From positions 1 through 64,000 of the forward strand of contig JAEMWC010001533.1 in the NCBI GenBank assembly GCA_016490735.1: a DNA stretch of 64,000 nt. The letters run 5' to 3'. The translations under genes were made by a program, and so were the position numbers. The DNA is from Pachyseris speciosa (lineage: Eukaryota; Cnidaria; Anthozoa; Scleractinia; Pachyseridae). Below the pieces are notes generated by a model. It made no database searches. It was not told where the DNA came from and worked only from the letters and a program-made list of their open reading frames with translations. Positions 1 to 12,400 of the stretch are shown here, piece by piece. How positions within the stretch are numbered: the stretch's first letter is position 1; each line of letters begins with the position of its first letter.

Positions 1-2185
1 TCAATTCAATGTTGTTTGCGCCTCCTAAACGTTTCCCTAGCAAGAGGGTCTGAGGCAAGAGAGTCCGCATGTTGGTTGTCAGTTAAACGGACCATGCCGG
101 TTGTCGGTTAATATTTACCTGTCAGTAATCGGTATTTTTTTCCAGTTTTGTCGATAGTCAGTTATATTTACGCCGTTTGTCGCTAGTCGGTTAACCCCAT
201 TCAGACCTTCTAGCAAGGGCGGCTTCCCAAATCCAACAAAAACGGTATTTGGGTGGGGAGGAGGAAACGTTAACTAAGGCAACGAGGACTGCGGCAAGGT
301 GAAACGCCTCAGAGTAATAGGTTTTTTATGAGCAAAAAAAATCGCTCTGCACGTGCGTTTTACATTTTAGCGCATTTCTTTGTCGTCCTCTGCAAAACAA
401 CAACGTGAAATGACCAAATGTTAGGTTTTGTGGAGAACGTGAGCCTATGACGATGAACTGTTCTTTCTTTTCCCCATCTTGAACGCTATGTTTACTAATT
501 TAGTTCCTGGATAGTTTGCCCACATTTTACAAGTTAAACACAGTGTAAACAAGAGTTACAATAACTAGAAGTTAGATTTTGAAACAGTGACGTTTTCGTT
601 GCCATTGCCTTCGTCTTTGCTTAAGATCTCTATTGTTGAGTTAAGGATGTTTGGACTTCAGATGGCCTGTTTTCTCCCACTGAGCTACAATCTTGGACAA
701 AACTACCTGAGAAAACAGGCCATCTGATAAACAAAGCATTTTAATTTACTTTCACGTTTTACCAGGGACCGCGCAGGGGGAGGGGCTTGGGAGGTTTAGC
801 CACCCCCCCCTCCACTTTTGAGTTAAAAATCGCAGTACAATGTCTCAAAGGCAATCCTATGTTTAGTTGAGCTTTGTGGATACGTTGCTAATTGTCAGTT
901 ATGATTAGTTAAGCGAAAAGGTAATTAAATTCTTGTTTTAAAACACCGCCTTTTTGTTGCTGAAAGTATATAAGTTTCACCACGCCGGTTAGTTTTAAAT
1001 GCATTACCAGCCATTCCAGAGAGCCCTGAATTTACATTTACAGGATAAGGGGATTTTACACGCATGAGTGGTTATTGAATAAGATTCGAATTTATAGCAG
1101 CCTTGAAAAGGCAAAGAACAATTTTTGTGCATTGTAAAAGTTGAATTTTACGGAATGCATCTTAATTGTTAAAAGTATCTGGGGGATCGGTTATGACATC
1201 TATTTTTAATACCCCATGAAGAAGCAACTAAAACAATTTACTTCAAACATAGTAAATGAAAAACACAAGAAATTCAACTAAAGAACAGAAAATTAATGAC
1301 TTAGTTTCTCTTCGGTGCGCATTCTTGCCTGGTGCTTCCAAAACGCAGTGATCATGCACTCTTAGCAGAGAATCATCCGCCATTCTCGAAAAGTAAAATA
1401 TTTAATAAAAATGTAAATAAATTTAATAAAAATGTAAATAAAGCGAGGTGTTGATAATATTGCATATAACTACTGAGTTACATTTACTTTCAAGTCAATG
1501 AGCTTCCATGTTTTAAACGCCGAAAGAAGAGAAAATTAAGTGTTGTTAAAGGTCAATAAATTTGTGATGAGTCGAGTATCTGGATTCTTTGTTTGAGGTG
1601 TATTTTTGACAAAAAATTCAGCCATAACAATCCTTTATTTTCTTAAACTCGTTAAATAATAAATATTGTGCCTCAACCGGTGGCGACAAAGTACGGTCCC
1701 GATTGCAATTCAAAACGTTTTCAAGATCATTGTGTTTTTGCCTGCACAAATTTACGGCTTTAATCACTAAACTGAGAATAGACGGCTCTTAATCTGACAT
1801 CTCGGGGCAAGAATTTAAATAGTTGTCTGTTTGCAAAGATTTTAATTGTTCGTTGCATAAGTAAAACCACGGTTATATTTTGTGTTCTACAGAAGTGTTG
1901 ATCTTGTAAGTTTTTGTAGGGACAAATATTTGATCTGGTGTTTAAATGTGTTTGTAACGTTCGAGTCCTTGGATTGAACCGTGTTGGTGCCTTTCAAATT
2001 AAGGCTATAAAGATCACTTTTCCTGTACACAGGCTGTTTCTTTACTGAGTGAAATATAACTCACCTTGGCTTTGGAAACGAACAGGGTTGAATTTGCACG
2101 ATGCCGAATTCTCTAGGCTTTAACATGCTGTCACAAGTTCATTTCTTGCACACACTAGAAACAGTAAAATAGAAGCAAACTTTAC
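1..2185. other. No gene seen (probable intron of the left transporter gene)
   Basis: AT-rich sequence with short spurious frames only. It should be intron of the partial transporter gene. A small foldback at 658-727 (arms CAGATGGCCTGTTTTCTC and its complement) is the only clear structure. No next transporter exon is visible on minus. Confidence 0.6.
658..727. repeat. Small foldback repeat
   Basis: CAGATGGCCTGTTTTCTC is followed about 35 nt later by its reverse complement. The hairpin could be a minimal MITE or a structural remnant. Confidence 0.6.
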
Positions 2186-2489
2186 CTGTCTGCCAAGTAA
2201 CCGCCCAAGCTGGACCCAAACAAGGCACTTAGGGCTTGTGAGAAGAAAACCCAGCTTATTATGTTCACGGGTCGGTTCGTAACACATCCGAGCTCCAGCA
2301 AAGTTGGTCCAATGACAGCGGCAGCCATGCCGAAAGTCCAGAACGAGCCACAGTAGCATATAGTTGCCTTGACACTCTTGAGGAATTCGTCCTCGTTTCT
2401 GTAATCCTTCAGCTTTGTTGCTGAAGAATTTTCGCCGGTTCGACCTTTTTTCTTTTGATGGTCGTTTCGAAGATGCTCGGAATATCTCC
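2186..2489 (-). CDS. Exon of a second MFSD4/NaGLT1-like transporter (partial gene, leaves window)
   Basis: This minus-strand exon reads ...KSVKATICYCGSFWTF followed by GMAAAVIGPTLLELGC and ends ...GSSLGGYLADR. It matches exon 1 of the complete paralogue at 16050-16390 (ICYCGVFMVFGM, GPTLLELKC, GGYLVDR) in both order and spacing, so it is the first two membrane segments of a major facilitator transporter of the MFSD4/sodium-dependent glucose transporter 1 type. The donor is GACAG^GTAAA (GT at 2185-2184) and leaves the same codon phase (2) as the paralogue's exon 1. The frame has no ATG before an upstream stop near 2500, so the start codon must sit in an unseen upstream exon; an acceptor CTTCAAG at about 2490 is plausible. 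The remaining exons must lie left of position 1, because I found none in 1-2185. Function is inferred from family only. Confidence 0.8.
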
Positions 2490-3678
2490 CTTGAAGAAAT
2501 TATCCAACATTTTTTAGGCGAATTTAAAGAAAAGGAGTTCTTCTTGACGAAGAAAGATATTGGGAATTCACGGTGAAAATATCAAAACAGAGATCATAAT
2601 TTTGATACCAAAAAGAACCAAAATTCCATAAAATCTGTTTCCTCCATTTTGCTTCGGTCTACACCGCGAAAAATAATAAAATTATTGCAAATGACGTCAC
2701 GCAGTTAATACTGAGGGAAGAAACCAACAAGGTTGGAACGAAATATTTTCTCGCCGCTTGGAGTTCGTACGGGAATATCCTCAAATCAATGTTTATTCTT
2801 TTTCATTCTTGGTAATATAATAACTTTATTGTTCGCCGACATGTGAGTGGGCTCAGATTTTGAGCTCGACAATCATTGTTCGACGAGGGATTTGCGTATG
2901 AAAAATTCATGACACCATGTTTTATTCAGTTGTTGGCTAAAAAAATTTCTTGTGTGCTTAATAAATTAAAAATATTCCTGCGGATTGCAATATTCCGAAG
3001 AGAAATACAATATGTCGACCATAAAAAGAGACAAAAAAATTACCTTCTTGTTGAGAAGGAGACAGGCTTACAAATTTTAAAATGCAGATTGAGTTTGTAA
3101 GTAACATATACTGAAGTTTCTGAACGTCAAAGATAAGCAGTGAAAGCAAAACTCCTTTTTCTTTCCGAAATCGTATTCCTCACTGGTCGTATTTTTAATT
3201 AACTTTACTCTTTAAAAGCTCGAACTGTCAAAATTTCTCTCGTTTGGAAATGAAAGTATATTTATTTTTTCCGGTAAATTATTCACAACTTTCAATTAGC
3301 CAGGGATATTTCTTTAAGTCGAATTCGAGAAAGTTCTTAATTATTTAAAATATACAAATTCAATATGACCTCACCTTCGGGTAATCAAGCTTGTTGTGAG
3401 TTGTGTGGATTTCTGTGGACTCCCTCACTCCCTTTCCAGTGTGGGAAATTCTGTGCGTTCTCTCAGTATGGGCAATTGTTTGTGATATAATAACATTATC
3501 GTGGTTTTTCTTGTGTGATATTATTGTGTGTTGCTTTGTAGCATAGCTGGATACACTTACCACTTTCATCCCCAAGAACAAAAATCAGATAGTAGCATTT
3601 ATTTTGTTTTGCTAAATTTTGAGAAACAAACAACACTGCTGGAAAGAGTTGCTTAAGAGCTTTCTTTTGAGCGTGTTT

Positions 3679-4462
3679 GTACCACCTTGTACAGCATAAA
3701 GTACTGCTCAGTAGCTTTCATTTGAATGGTCACACTTTGGATTTCATCCACAGACGCAAAAGTTTGAACCACTTTGTACAGCATAATAAGCAGCACCATA
3801 GGAAAGTACTGCTCAGTAGCTTTCATTTGAATGGTCACACTTTAGGATTCCATCCACAGACTCAAAAGTTAGAACCTCCTTGTACAGCATAATAAACAGC
3901 ACCACAGGAAAGTACTGCTCAGTAGCTTTCATTTCAATGGTCACACTTTAGGATTTCATCCACAGACTCAAAAGTTTGAACCACCTTGTACAGCATAATA
4001 AACAGCACCACAGGAAAGTACTGCTCAGTAGCTTTCATTTGAATGGTCACACTTTAGGATTTCATCCACAGACTCAAAAGTTAGAACCACCTTGTACAGC
4101 ATAATAAACAGCACCACAGGAAAGTACTGCTCAGCAGCTTTCATTTGAATGGTCACACTTTAGGATTTCATCCACAGACTCAAAATTTGAACCACTTTGT
4201 ACAACATAATAAACAGCAGCAAAGGACAGTACTGCTCAGCAGCAGCTTTCATTTGAATGGTCACACTTTAGGATTTCATCCACAGACTCAAAATTTGAAC
4301 CACTTTGTACAACATAATAAACAGCAGCAAAGGACAGTACTGCTCAGCAGCAGCTTTCATTTGAATGGTCACACTTTAGACATCCACAGACTCACACTTT
4401 GTACGCAGCAAAGGTACTGCTCAGCAGCAGCTGAATGGTCACATTTTAGGATTTCATCCATA
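3679..4462. repeat. 106-bp minisatellite, locus A (about 8 monomers)
   Basis: GTACTGCTCAG recurs at 3701, 3806, 3912, 4018, 4124, 4229, 4337 and 4414, giving a period of 105-108 bp with a decayed last copy. Each monomer contains AGCTTTCATTTGAATGGTCA and CTTGTACAGCATAATAAACA. Later monomers drift (CAGCAGCAG expansions), while 3' copies elsewhere are cleaner. The same monomer occurs at 22185-22345, 27824-28160 and 48870-49600. Confidence 0.92.
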
Positions 4463-4744
4463 GTAACCCCACGACTAAGCATACACACGACGGTAAAATG
4501 GCTATAGAATAGGTTGAAATACTTTCAACAGTGAAACAAGGAAAAATTAAATTTTCACCATAAGAAAATAAAAACGCTTTTGCAGGCGTAAAGACAAAAT
4601 TGTGGTGTTTTATTTAACACTAGCTAACTGAAAAATATCTAGAACAATAACTACATCTAAATCAAATTAAATCAAATCAATTATTTAAGCTCGATAACGT
4701 GAAGAGTGGTTGCCCATTCTCCCGAAGATGTAATAAACGTTCGA

Positions 4745-4945
4745 GCGTTCCAGATCGAATTGGAATTTAGAAGTGTTGGTTTTTGTGGAGAGGGGAAAAC
4801 CGGAGTACCCGGAGAAAAACCTCTCGGAGCAGAGTAGAGAACCAACAGCAAACTCAACCCACTTATGACACCGAGTCCGGGAATCGAACCCGGGCCACAT
4901 TGGTGGAAGGCGAGCGCTCTGACCACTGCGCCAACCCTGCTCCCC
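4745..4945 (-). mobile_element. tRNA-derived SINE, copy 1
   Basis: On minus, a tRNA-like head has box A TGGCGCAGTGG and box B GGTTCGATTCC. A body with GAGAGGTTTTTCTCCGGG follows. The same body occurs at 45059-45152 and 59193-59508. The tail boundary in this copy is unclear. Confidence 0.82.
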
Positions 4946-5189
4946 ATCTGAAATCGAACAAGACTGACGTACTTTTCAAATTTACGGTTGTGCCTCCAAC
5001 AATTTATTTTAACCCCAATCACCCAAACATGCAATACTTTGCCCAATTCTTAAATCTGTTTTTCACCATATTAATTTTTACAGCAGTCTGCGTTTGACTT
5101 TAAGGATTACATTAAGGATTCCTTTTGCAAAGCACAGGAACAAGGGAAATATAACCCAATAAAGACCATGCCAAAATGCAACCGAGAAC

Positions 5190-5402
5190 CGATCTAAGCG
5201 CGGGAAAACATAGTGACAAGTGTGTTAAGTACGCAACCGGTGCCAAGCACGGGGAAAAATGCAACTGATGCAAAGCGCGGAAAAACACGTAACAGATGCA
5301 AAGAGCGGGAGGGAAGCCATCTAACTGGTGCATAGCGCGGGAAAACATGTAACCGGTGCAAAGCGCGGGGAAACTTGTAACCGGTGCAAAGCGCGGGAAA
5401 AG
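5190..5402. repeat. Degenerate ~30-bp minisatellite with GCGCGGGAAAA core
   Basis: About six imperfect copies of TGCAAAGCGCGGGAAAAC plus GTAACCGG follow each other. On minus the core reads TTTTCCCGCGC, which resembles an E2F site. A single copy of the same unit sits at 6905-6935 inside a MITE-like element. Confidence 0.75.
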
Positions 5403-6464
5403 TGAGATTTTTTGTAGCAAGGTAACTGAGACTGATCATAATGTGATAATTTTGAAGCGAGAAATGCAGGACTTGCCCAAAGCAAAAAGTAAAACCAAAC
5501 CTTCTCAATTCGTCTTAAAACAACCATTAAAACAATCATTTGACATTAAAATTCTATATTGAACTAAAACAAGATTGTTTGTTGCGCTATCCCTGGATGT
5601 TAAGTTCTACAGTGTTTATTGGTGGGCTTTCGCCTGTCTCCACAGTAGGGGTGGGGTCGGGGTTATTGTTCTGATGAGTGGGTTGATTGGCAGAGCTGGG
5701 TGGATTGCCACACCAAACAAACCAGAAAAATCCCAGCCAGTCTGCGAAAAGAGAGTGAAAAGAAACACGGTTGAATATTAGCCAGAATAACAGAACAGGC
5801 GTCAAATTTAATTTTGCACAGAACTGCTAATTGCATAAGTAAAGCCAGACAAGATAAGGTGCAGTAAGAAAAAGAAAAGAAAAAAAGCTACGAAGAAGAA
5901 TACAATGCTTTCAAGTGTTACTATAGCAATGTTAGATACCAAGTGCAAAAAGTGACGTAATGTCTTTTGGAGTATGGAAAAGTGATAGCGAAATGGGGCA
6001 AAATAAAGACAAGTTGAGTCCACTCAACTCAATTATGTAAGGAGGTTAAAAGTAGAGAAGAGTAAAGTAAAGGCGTAAATTAAAATAAGTAAAGTGAAGA
6101 GAAAACAACAAGGTAAAGTAATTCAATTTAAAGTAAAGTATTTTAGACTTTGGAGTTGAATAGTCATTGGAGTTGAATAGTCATCAATCACTGATGGAGG
6201 ACCATTTAAGGAAACTGCTTGTCGGATAATTTCTAGAAGTAATTTCACAACGTACCTAGGAATCAAAACATGCAAACCACCTCGTAAGGTTTCTAAAACG
6301 AGGTGCGAAAGTGGCATTTCAATTTATCATACACTTGGAAGAAGCTAGCGGACAATGAAGCCGAAGTATGAAAAAGCAACGAGGCAAGGACCAGTTTCCA
6401 CTACGAGGAATTCTCACACAACTTAAGCTGTAAACACTAGGCTTTCATGACTCGACTATTAACC

Positions 6465-9400
6465 TTACACCAGGGGTATGCAAACGGTTTTTGCTGTAAA
6501 CAAAGTGCAACTCAACTCACCCGTCTCTGATTTTTCAGCTGACCTCAAGAGAATGAAAATCATCAGAGCCATAAAGCATGCGCAGAAGGCGATTGCTAGA
6601 AAGCTAACGGGACCAAGGCGCTCAAAAACCTTTAGATACGACAAAAAATGAATACAATAAGATGAAGAAATGTCAAAACATTTTCAAAATAGTGGTAGCC
6701 CTCGAAAACTGACTTTTAAGGTGAAGGGAAGGATTACTTAGCCTATGGTCAGTAGTGGATCGATGCAGGCCTTCGCAAAAGGTAAGGCGGATATTAGAAT
6801 AGTTCTCAATTAAGTGTCGTAAAACCAAAACCACATCAATTACTCTGACCAATCACAGTTGAGACCGAAACAGTGCAGCGGCCAATCAGAAATCGAAGCA
6901 ATTACATGTAACCGGTACAAAGCGCGGGAAAATGCGTGCGTGCAAGTCACGATTGGTTTTGGTTTTGCTTCTCATTGGTTGAAAGAGTGGCGCGAGTTTT
7001 GCTGACCAATCAAGGAACGAAGCAATACAAAACCAATGCTCAACTGAAAACCTCTCTACTGATATCGTTAGTGGACTGGAACAAAGATGGGGTTCGTGGA
7101 GGGATAGAAGACTTATCAGAACATAAAATGTTGAGTTCTGTTTGCCTTGTTTATTCCGAGGGAAACAGTTCAGGGGAGAGGCGGCTTCTCTTACTCTCTC
7201 CTAAGGTAGACCTATGAAGATAAATTAAGGGATTATTCGGTGGTACCGCTTACCTGTCCAACTACCAGGGGTAGTATAAGTTCTCCTAATGCCGCGCTCA
7301 CGATCATAACACTTGTCACAGGAGCTGAGAAAAAAAAAAGGAATTAACAACAAATTTTATTTCTGGATTTCATGCAAAAAAAATAAATAAAATAAAATAA
7401 TGATAATAATAAAATAAAAAAAGTGTCAAAATACTTTGGCCAGTTCAGTCCTTTCCCATTTCCAAGAAACAAACTGCTTTTTACTGATCACTGTAATTTA
7501 CCACTAGACGGACACAACTCCCTTTTTCCACTGAGTATTCGAGACAAGGAGAGTCTATTACAGTACAAAAAATTTGACACTAATTAAATATCTCCCTTTT
7601 TGGTATATCCCGAAACAGTTATTAATGATTTGCATCCGCTCTGATTGCTCAATTAAACTTCAAGTAGCTGTTGCAATTCAGCTTCTGCCAGTTTCCCGAC
7701 TTTTAAAGGACTCAATTAGAAGTAAATTGGTTGACTGAGACTGGCTATCCACCCACCTGATTTATGCTATAACATTAATTATAGCCATTACTTCTCTTCA
7801 CCTGTCAGGTCGATGTAATACTCTGCGAGCGCAATGCTTGTAGGGAAGACACTACTCATGAAAAGCCCAGCACCGCTGGTTCCTAACCATAGTGCGGGCT
7901 CACTCTTTTCAAAGATTAACATGAATAGAATTGACGAAATGCAACCAACCTGAAAAGCAAAACGTTTATTTAAATCACGTTGTCTGATTGGTTGGAATTT
8001 CTCATTGTGTGGCAATGCACGTGCGATCCGAATTGAGTAAGTTGTCACGTCATCCCGTTGTCACAAAACACACATTTAAAGTTTTACTTAGCAACAGCTC
8101 AGTTCATTTATTTCACACTATTTACGAAGAAATTACGAGGCCAAAGAAAAATAAAAAATACATGAGTTACACTTAGTGATTACAAATATACCATAGACTT
8201 AGCCGGTAGAGATTACAGGATGTGTGGGGTGGCCAGAGTAGCGAACGCTTTCCGTTTGGCCACCACCTACTTCACAATAAAAAGAAGAGAGAGAAGAAGA
8301 GAGAACTCTGAGCTTTAGTATAAAATGTTTTTGTAAAGCTTAAGGATAGCAAACAAATATGTATGCATATTGAGTGAAGAACTGAAAGGAGCAAATATGA
8401 GAAAAATACGAAAAAAAAAAAAAACCCAAGAAGAAACGAGGAAAAAAGAAATAATAGTAATAAGAACAATAATTAGTAATCTGGGGGAAGCAACAATAAA
8501 GTATAAGGGAAGGGATAGATACAAAGAAGAACATAGAAAAACAAACAAGGCAGCAGGCAAAGAAGCAACTAGGAAGTGAGCAGAGACAGGTATGCACTAA
8601 CATGAATTGAGAGTTATATACTAAGTATACAAAACGACGGGTTCATTGAAGATATGCAGAATTTTGAATGGATGAATAAAAAAGAAGGCCGAGCGAAGAG
8701 GAGTGATCTTCAAGCTCCTGCATAAAGTGTTTCCCAATGGAATCGGGCGAGAGCGATGCGTGAATTACACGCGTGGAATGCGTGTGGAGCGAGAAGGTTA
8801 ACTCGTCCCACGCGCGAACAACGTGCTGAATTAGCGCCTGTTATACAGGGTAGGGGCTTATAGAGAAGGCTATCTTACCAAGTTTATCATCAGCATCGTT
8901 GGAGGCTTTACATACATCGCCACTGGAATGGAAACGAATCTACCGACAGACAACGAACCCTGGATATGGATTGATTAGAAATAAAACATTGCTTGAATTA
9001 GAATTAAACCACATCGATAGCAGGTAAAATTAGCTAGAGGCCAGAAACATCGAAACCGTAAGAATTATTGAGCAAAGTGCATTGGGAGGCTTGTTTTATA
9101 GTTACAGTTCGATAATTAATAAGCCTCCATCTATCTTTTTAAGTAAGACTGTATTAGTGACATTTTGTGTACGATACACTCACCCAGAAGAGAGAGTTGA
9201 GGTACGCCGCATGACTCGGTTTAATGTGCACTGCACCTTTAACAGCGTACGAGTACACATAAGCTCCAAATGTGGCCTGAAATAATTAAAAGAATTATTG
9301 GTCAATCGACTTTATTCCTTTTCTCCTTGACCACTTTCTTTCGTTGCATCGGTCATAAGATAAATAGAACGTCCCACCTATAAACAAATAAACACATGAA

Positions 9401-12400
9401 ACAACAAAAAAGTCCTCCTTTGATAGACCATGATGTGGGCAAAGGAAAGGTTAAAGTGTACCTAAAATTAAAATACTTTTTCGTAAAATAAATCTTTGCA
9501 CCTGTCCCAACAGCATTTCGCCGTTATTTCCAGTTTTGGACTTTTTATGGGCTTCAAAACGTACAAAACACGAAGCATCACTGGATACACGCCCAGGTCA
9601 AAAGGGACGCGGTGGGTCTATTACAAAGGCTAATCAGCTTGTGAAGGCAAATCGAGAATAGACCCAAGCCCCTCACTAGCTCGGTCGTGGGACAGATGAT
9701 GACCAGATTTTGTAACTTAAACAGTGAAGATAACTAGTCAAGATTTGATAAAAAGGGCGCAATTCGTTTCAAACAGCTGCAAAGATTTATTTTACCGAAA
9801 AAATATTTTAAGTTTAGGTGCACTTTAAAGGACTGAGCCTTGTGCTCACCTTTGGTCTGAACAGAAATATATACGGCCTGATGACAACAATTCTATTTGG
9901 GCTGAAATAAGCAGGTTAAGGAATTTATAGTTTTGGGGAGAGTGCTTGCTCAACCGAAGATAAAATTGTCATGTCTGATCACGTGACATACCATCAATCC
10001 ATCATACAGAAGTAAGATAAGTGACGTCAGCACTGTGACGAGAACTACCCGGGGTTTTTGATCATCACCAAACACCTTAAGCCAGGGCGGGTTTCCATTC
10101 AGGTACAGAGTGACCATGTGATGATTGTAACCTAAAAGGATTAAAATGATAAACGTGAATAGAGTACTAAAGTGATGACATCACAAAACCTAAATTTGTG
10201 AAATTATGGGATTCGTTCGGATATTCAGAAAGAACACGATAAAAAGGACCTACTTGCCAAAAATCAACATTTTCGTACAGTTTGAGAGCGAGATATTAGC
10301 ACCGTTATGCTCTGCTGACTCCATACAAATCCTTCTAAATTTTACTTAGTTCAGAACGTTATGAACCGAGTCAAATTTAGAAGGATTTGTATGGAGTCAG
10401 CAGAGCATAACGGTGCTAACATCTCAGAGCCAATTTGCTTTTAAATGCTGATTTTTAACAAGTTAGCATTTTTCATCTTGCTCTTTCTGAAAATCTCAAC
10501 AAATCCCGTAATTTCAAAAATTCTAATATTTGTGACGTCACACTTTAGCACTCTATAGTACAGGCGAGAGGAAACATCGACATACAACACAACCCGTGCA
10601 TCACTCTCCGGACTCTCCGGAGCTCACCAGAGGCTCTAAAGGGTTTGTCTTTTCACGCAACTATCATAAAATACTTTTGAAACGCAAGTGTGAAAACATT
10701 TCTATATGAGCTTTCATAAAAAAATCACTAATGCCGTCATCGATATGGAATTGCGCTTAAGTCTCCGTAAGTTTGTATGGTCTTTGTCACTCCTGCCTTT
10801 GCTATGCTTAAGTCGCTTGTAAACAACCGGCCTAATTTCTCACTATGATGTATATGAAATAAATCATATATGAATTGCGGAAATGAAATCATTTGATTTA
10901 ATTTCCGCAGTTCATATATCATTTATTTCATATACATGATTCACACTTTGTTTGAACATTTACACAATCCTTTCCTTGGCCTTAAACGCAGTCGTTTTTA
11001 GGGGCATCGCAAACCATCCTCATAAGACGAATACTTGAAAGGTCACCCCTCCGTTTATCTTATCAGTACTTAGATCACCACAGAGGGAGGAAGGAGGTTT
11101 ACCCACCAGGATTATTAAGTCTCTGTTCATCATACATTTCATACTCGTATTTCTTGAGTGTTCCAGTGATTTTTGCCAACTTGCGGGTGAACATCAACCA
11201 CAGCAAGCCAAATATTACTGGAAGCTGCAAAAAGGTAAATAACACGTTATCTTTCTCCCTTCCATTTTATTAGCTCCAGTAAATGCTTTCTTTGTGGCCT
11301 GGGGAAAGCCCTCCTTAAACTATAGAAAGCCCCCACGCACGCGCAGGAGCCTATAAGAGTGGATAGTTCGTCATCAAAGGGTTACCCTCCAGCATTTTAG
11401 AGTTTTTCCAAACGATTTGCGGTTACTCTTTTCCTCTACGCCGTTATAGGCAGAAAAAGTCACATTTGTTGTCGTAGTGAAACAACATGACAGCAAAAAC
11501 TATAGAATCTTGCTTCTCCACCTCCCGGATTTGGGCACACCTCCATAGCATAGAAACTCTCATTAATTCGTCGTTTGTATTCACGGGGGAGTAGAAAGAG
11601 AGATAATGTGGGTAAGGTTTTAGTGTCTGAGATCTAACAAAGAAACATGCCGATGATAATTTTCCACTTTCAAATGTTATCAGGACCAGAAATCCCAGAC
11701 CGCGCGTTCCTTGCAGCACGCGAAGAGTCTGGGCAAATGAATACTGACACGTGTTACTCACATGCACTAATGCTACAATCCAGTAGGCCCATCGCACATG
11801 CGTATCACGGTGTGTCTCTTCCTGTGTCTGAAATATGTGCGTGGAGTTATCAATACCGGTGGTGGAATTCGCGTACGGCCACTCATCGATGATAGTCGTG
11901 TAGTTAACAACTAGCACACAGCGACGTCGCAGAAAAGGCCGCGCAACCAACGGGCTTATGAAGCCTCCGACACCATAAGAGAAGTGAAGAGCCTGGAAAC
12001 GAATATTAAAAGACATATCAACTAAAACGAAAAACGCAAGAAAGTCTTAGTCGTCATCGTCAACGAATAACAATGGAAACTGACCTCTGGAAAGTGATTT
12101 CGATTATTTACGAAATCTGAACTTATTTCTGGGTATCATGTCTAGGGGCCCGTTTCTCAAAGATCCCGGTAATTACTGGGCCCATTAAGCTGTTTTGTTT
12201 TCCATTCAGATGGGAGTTTCAAAAGCTTTGAAAATTATACAGTAAAGATATTAGCTAAAGAAACAAAATGGACCTTATTTGAAGTCAGAACACACCCTAC
12301 GTTTCTTGAGATTTTGATTTCAAAATATGGTTTCGGGCCCGTTAAGTTACCGGGGCTATCGAGAAACGGGTCCCAGCTGGTCTCTACAGTAGGAGAAACA

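Noticed and set aside
3679..4462. CRISPR-like array
   Set aside because: The whole 106-bp unit repeats without unique spacers, in a eukaryotic genome; it is a minisatellite.
4145..4507. 120-residue frame with NGHTLGFHPQTQ repeats
   Set aside because: Translation of the 106-bp satellite; not conserved in frame between arrays.
4885..4945. Possible tRNA gene on minus
   Set aside because: The same tRNA-like head is joined to the same body in another copy at 59193-59508, so it is a SINE head.
5112..5508. Overlapping minus frames rich in RALHRLHVFP repeats
   Set aside because: Translation of the ~30-bp minisatellite in several frames.
11444..11761. Continuation of the open transporter frame past 11762
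   Set aside because: After WAYWIVALVH the frame loses family similarity exactly at a GTGAGT donor, and the next family block is found at 11224.
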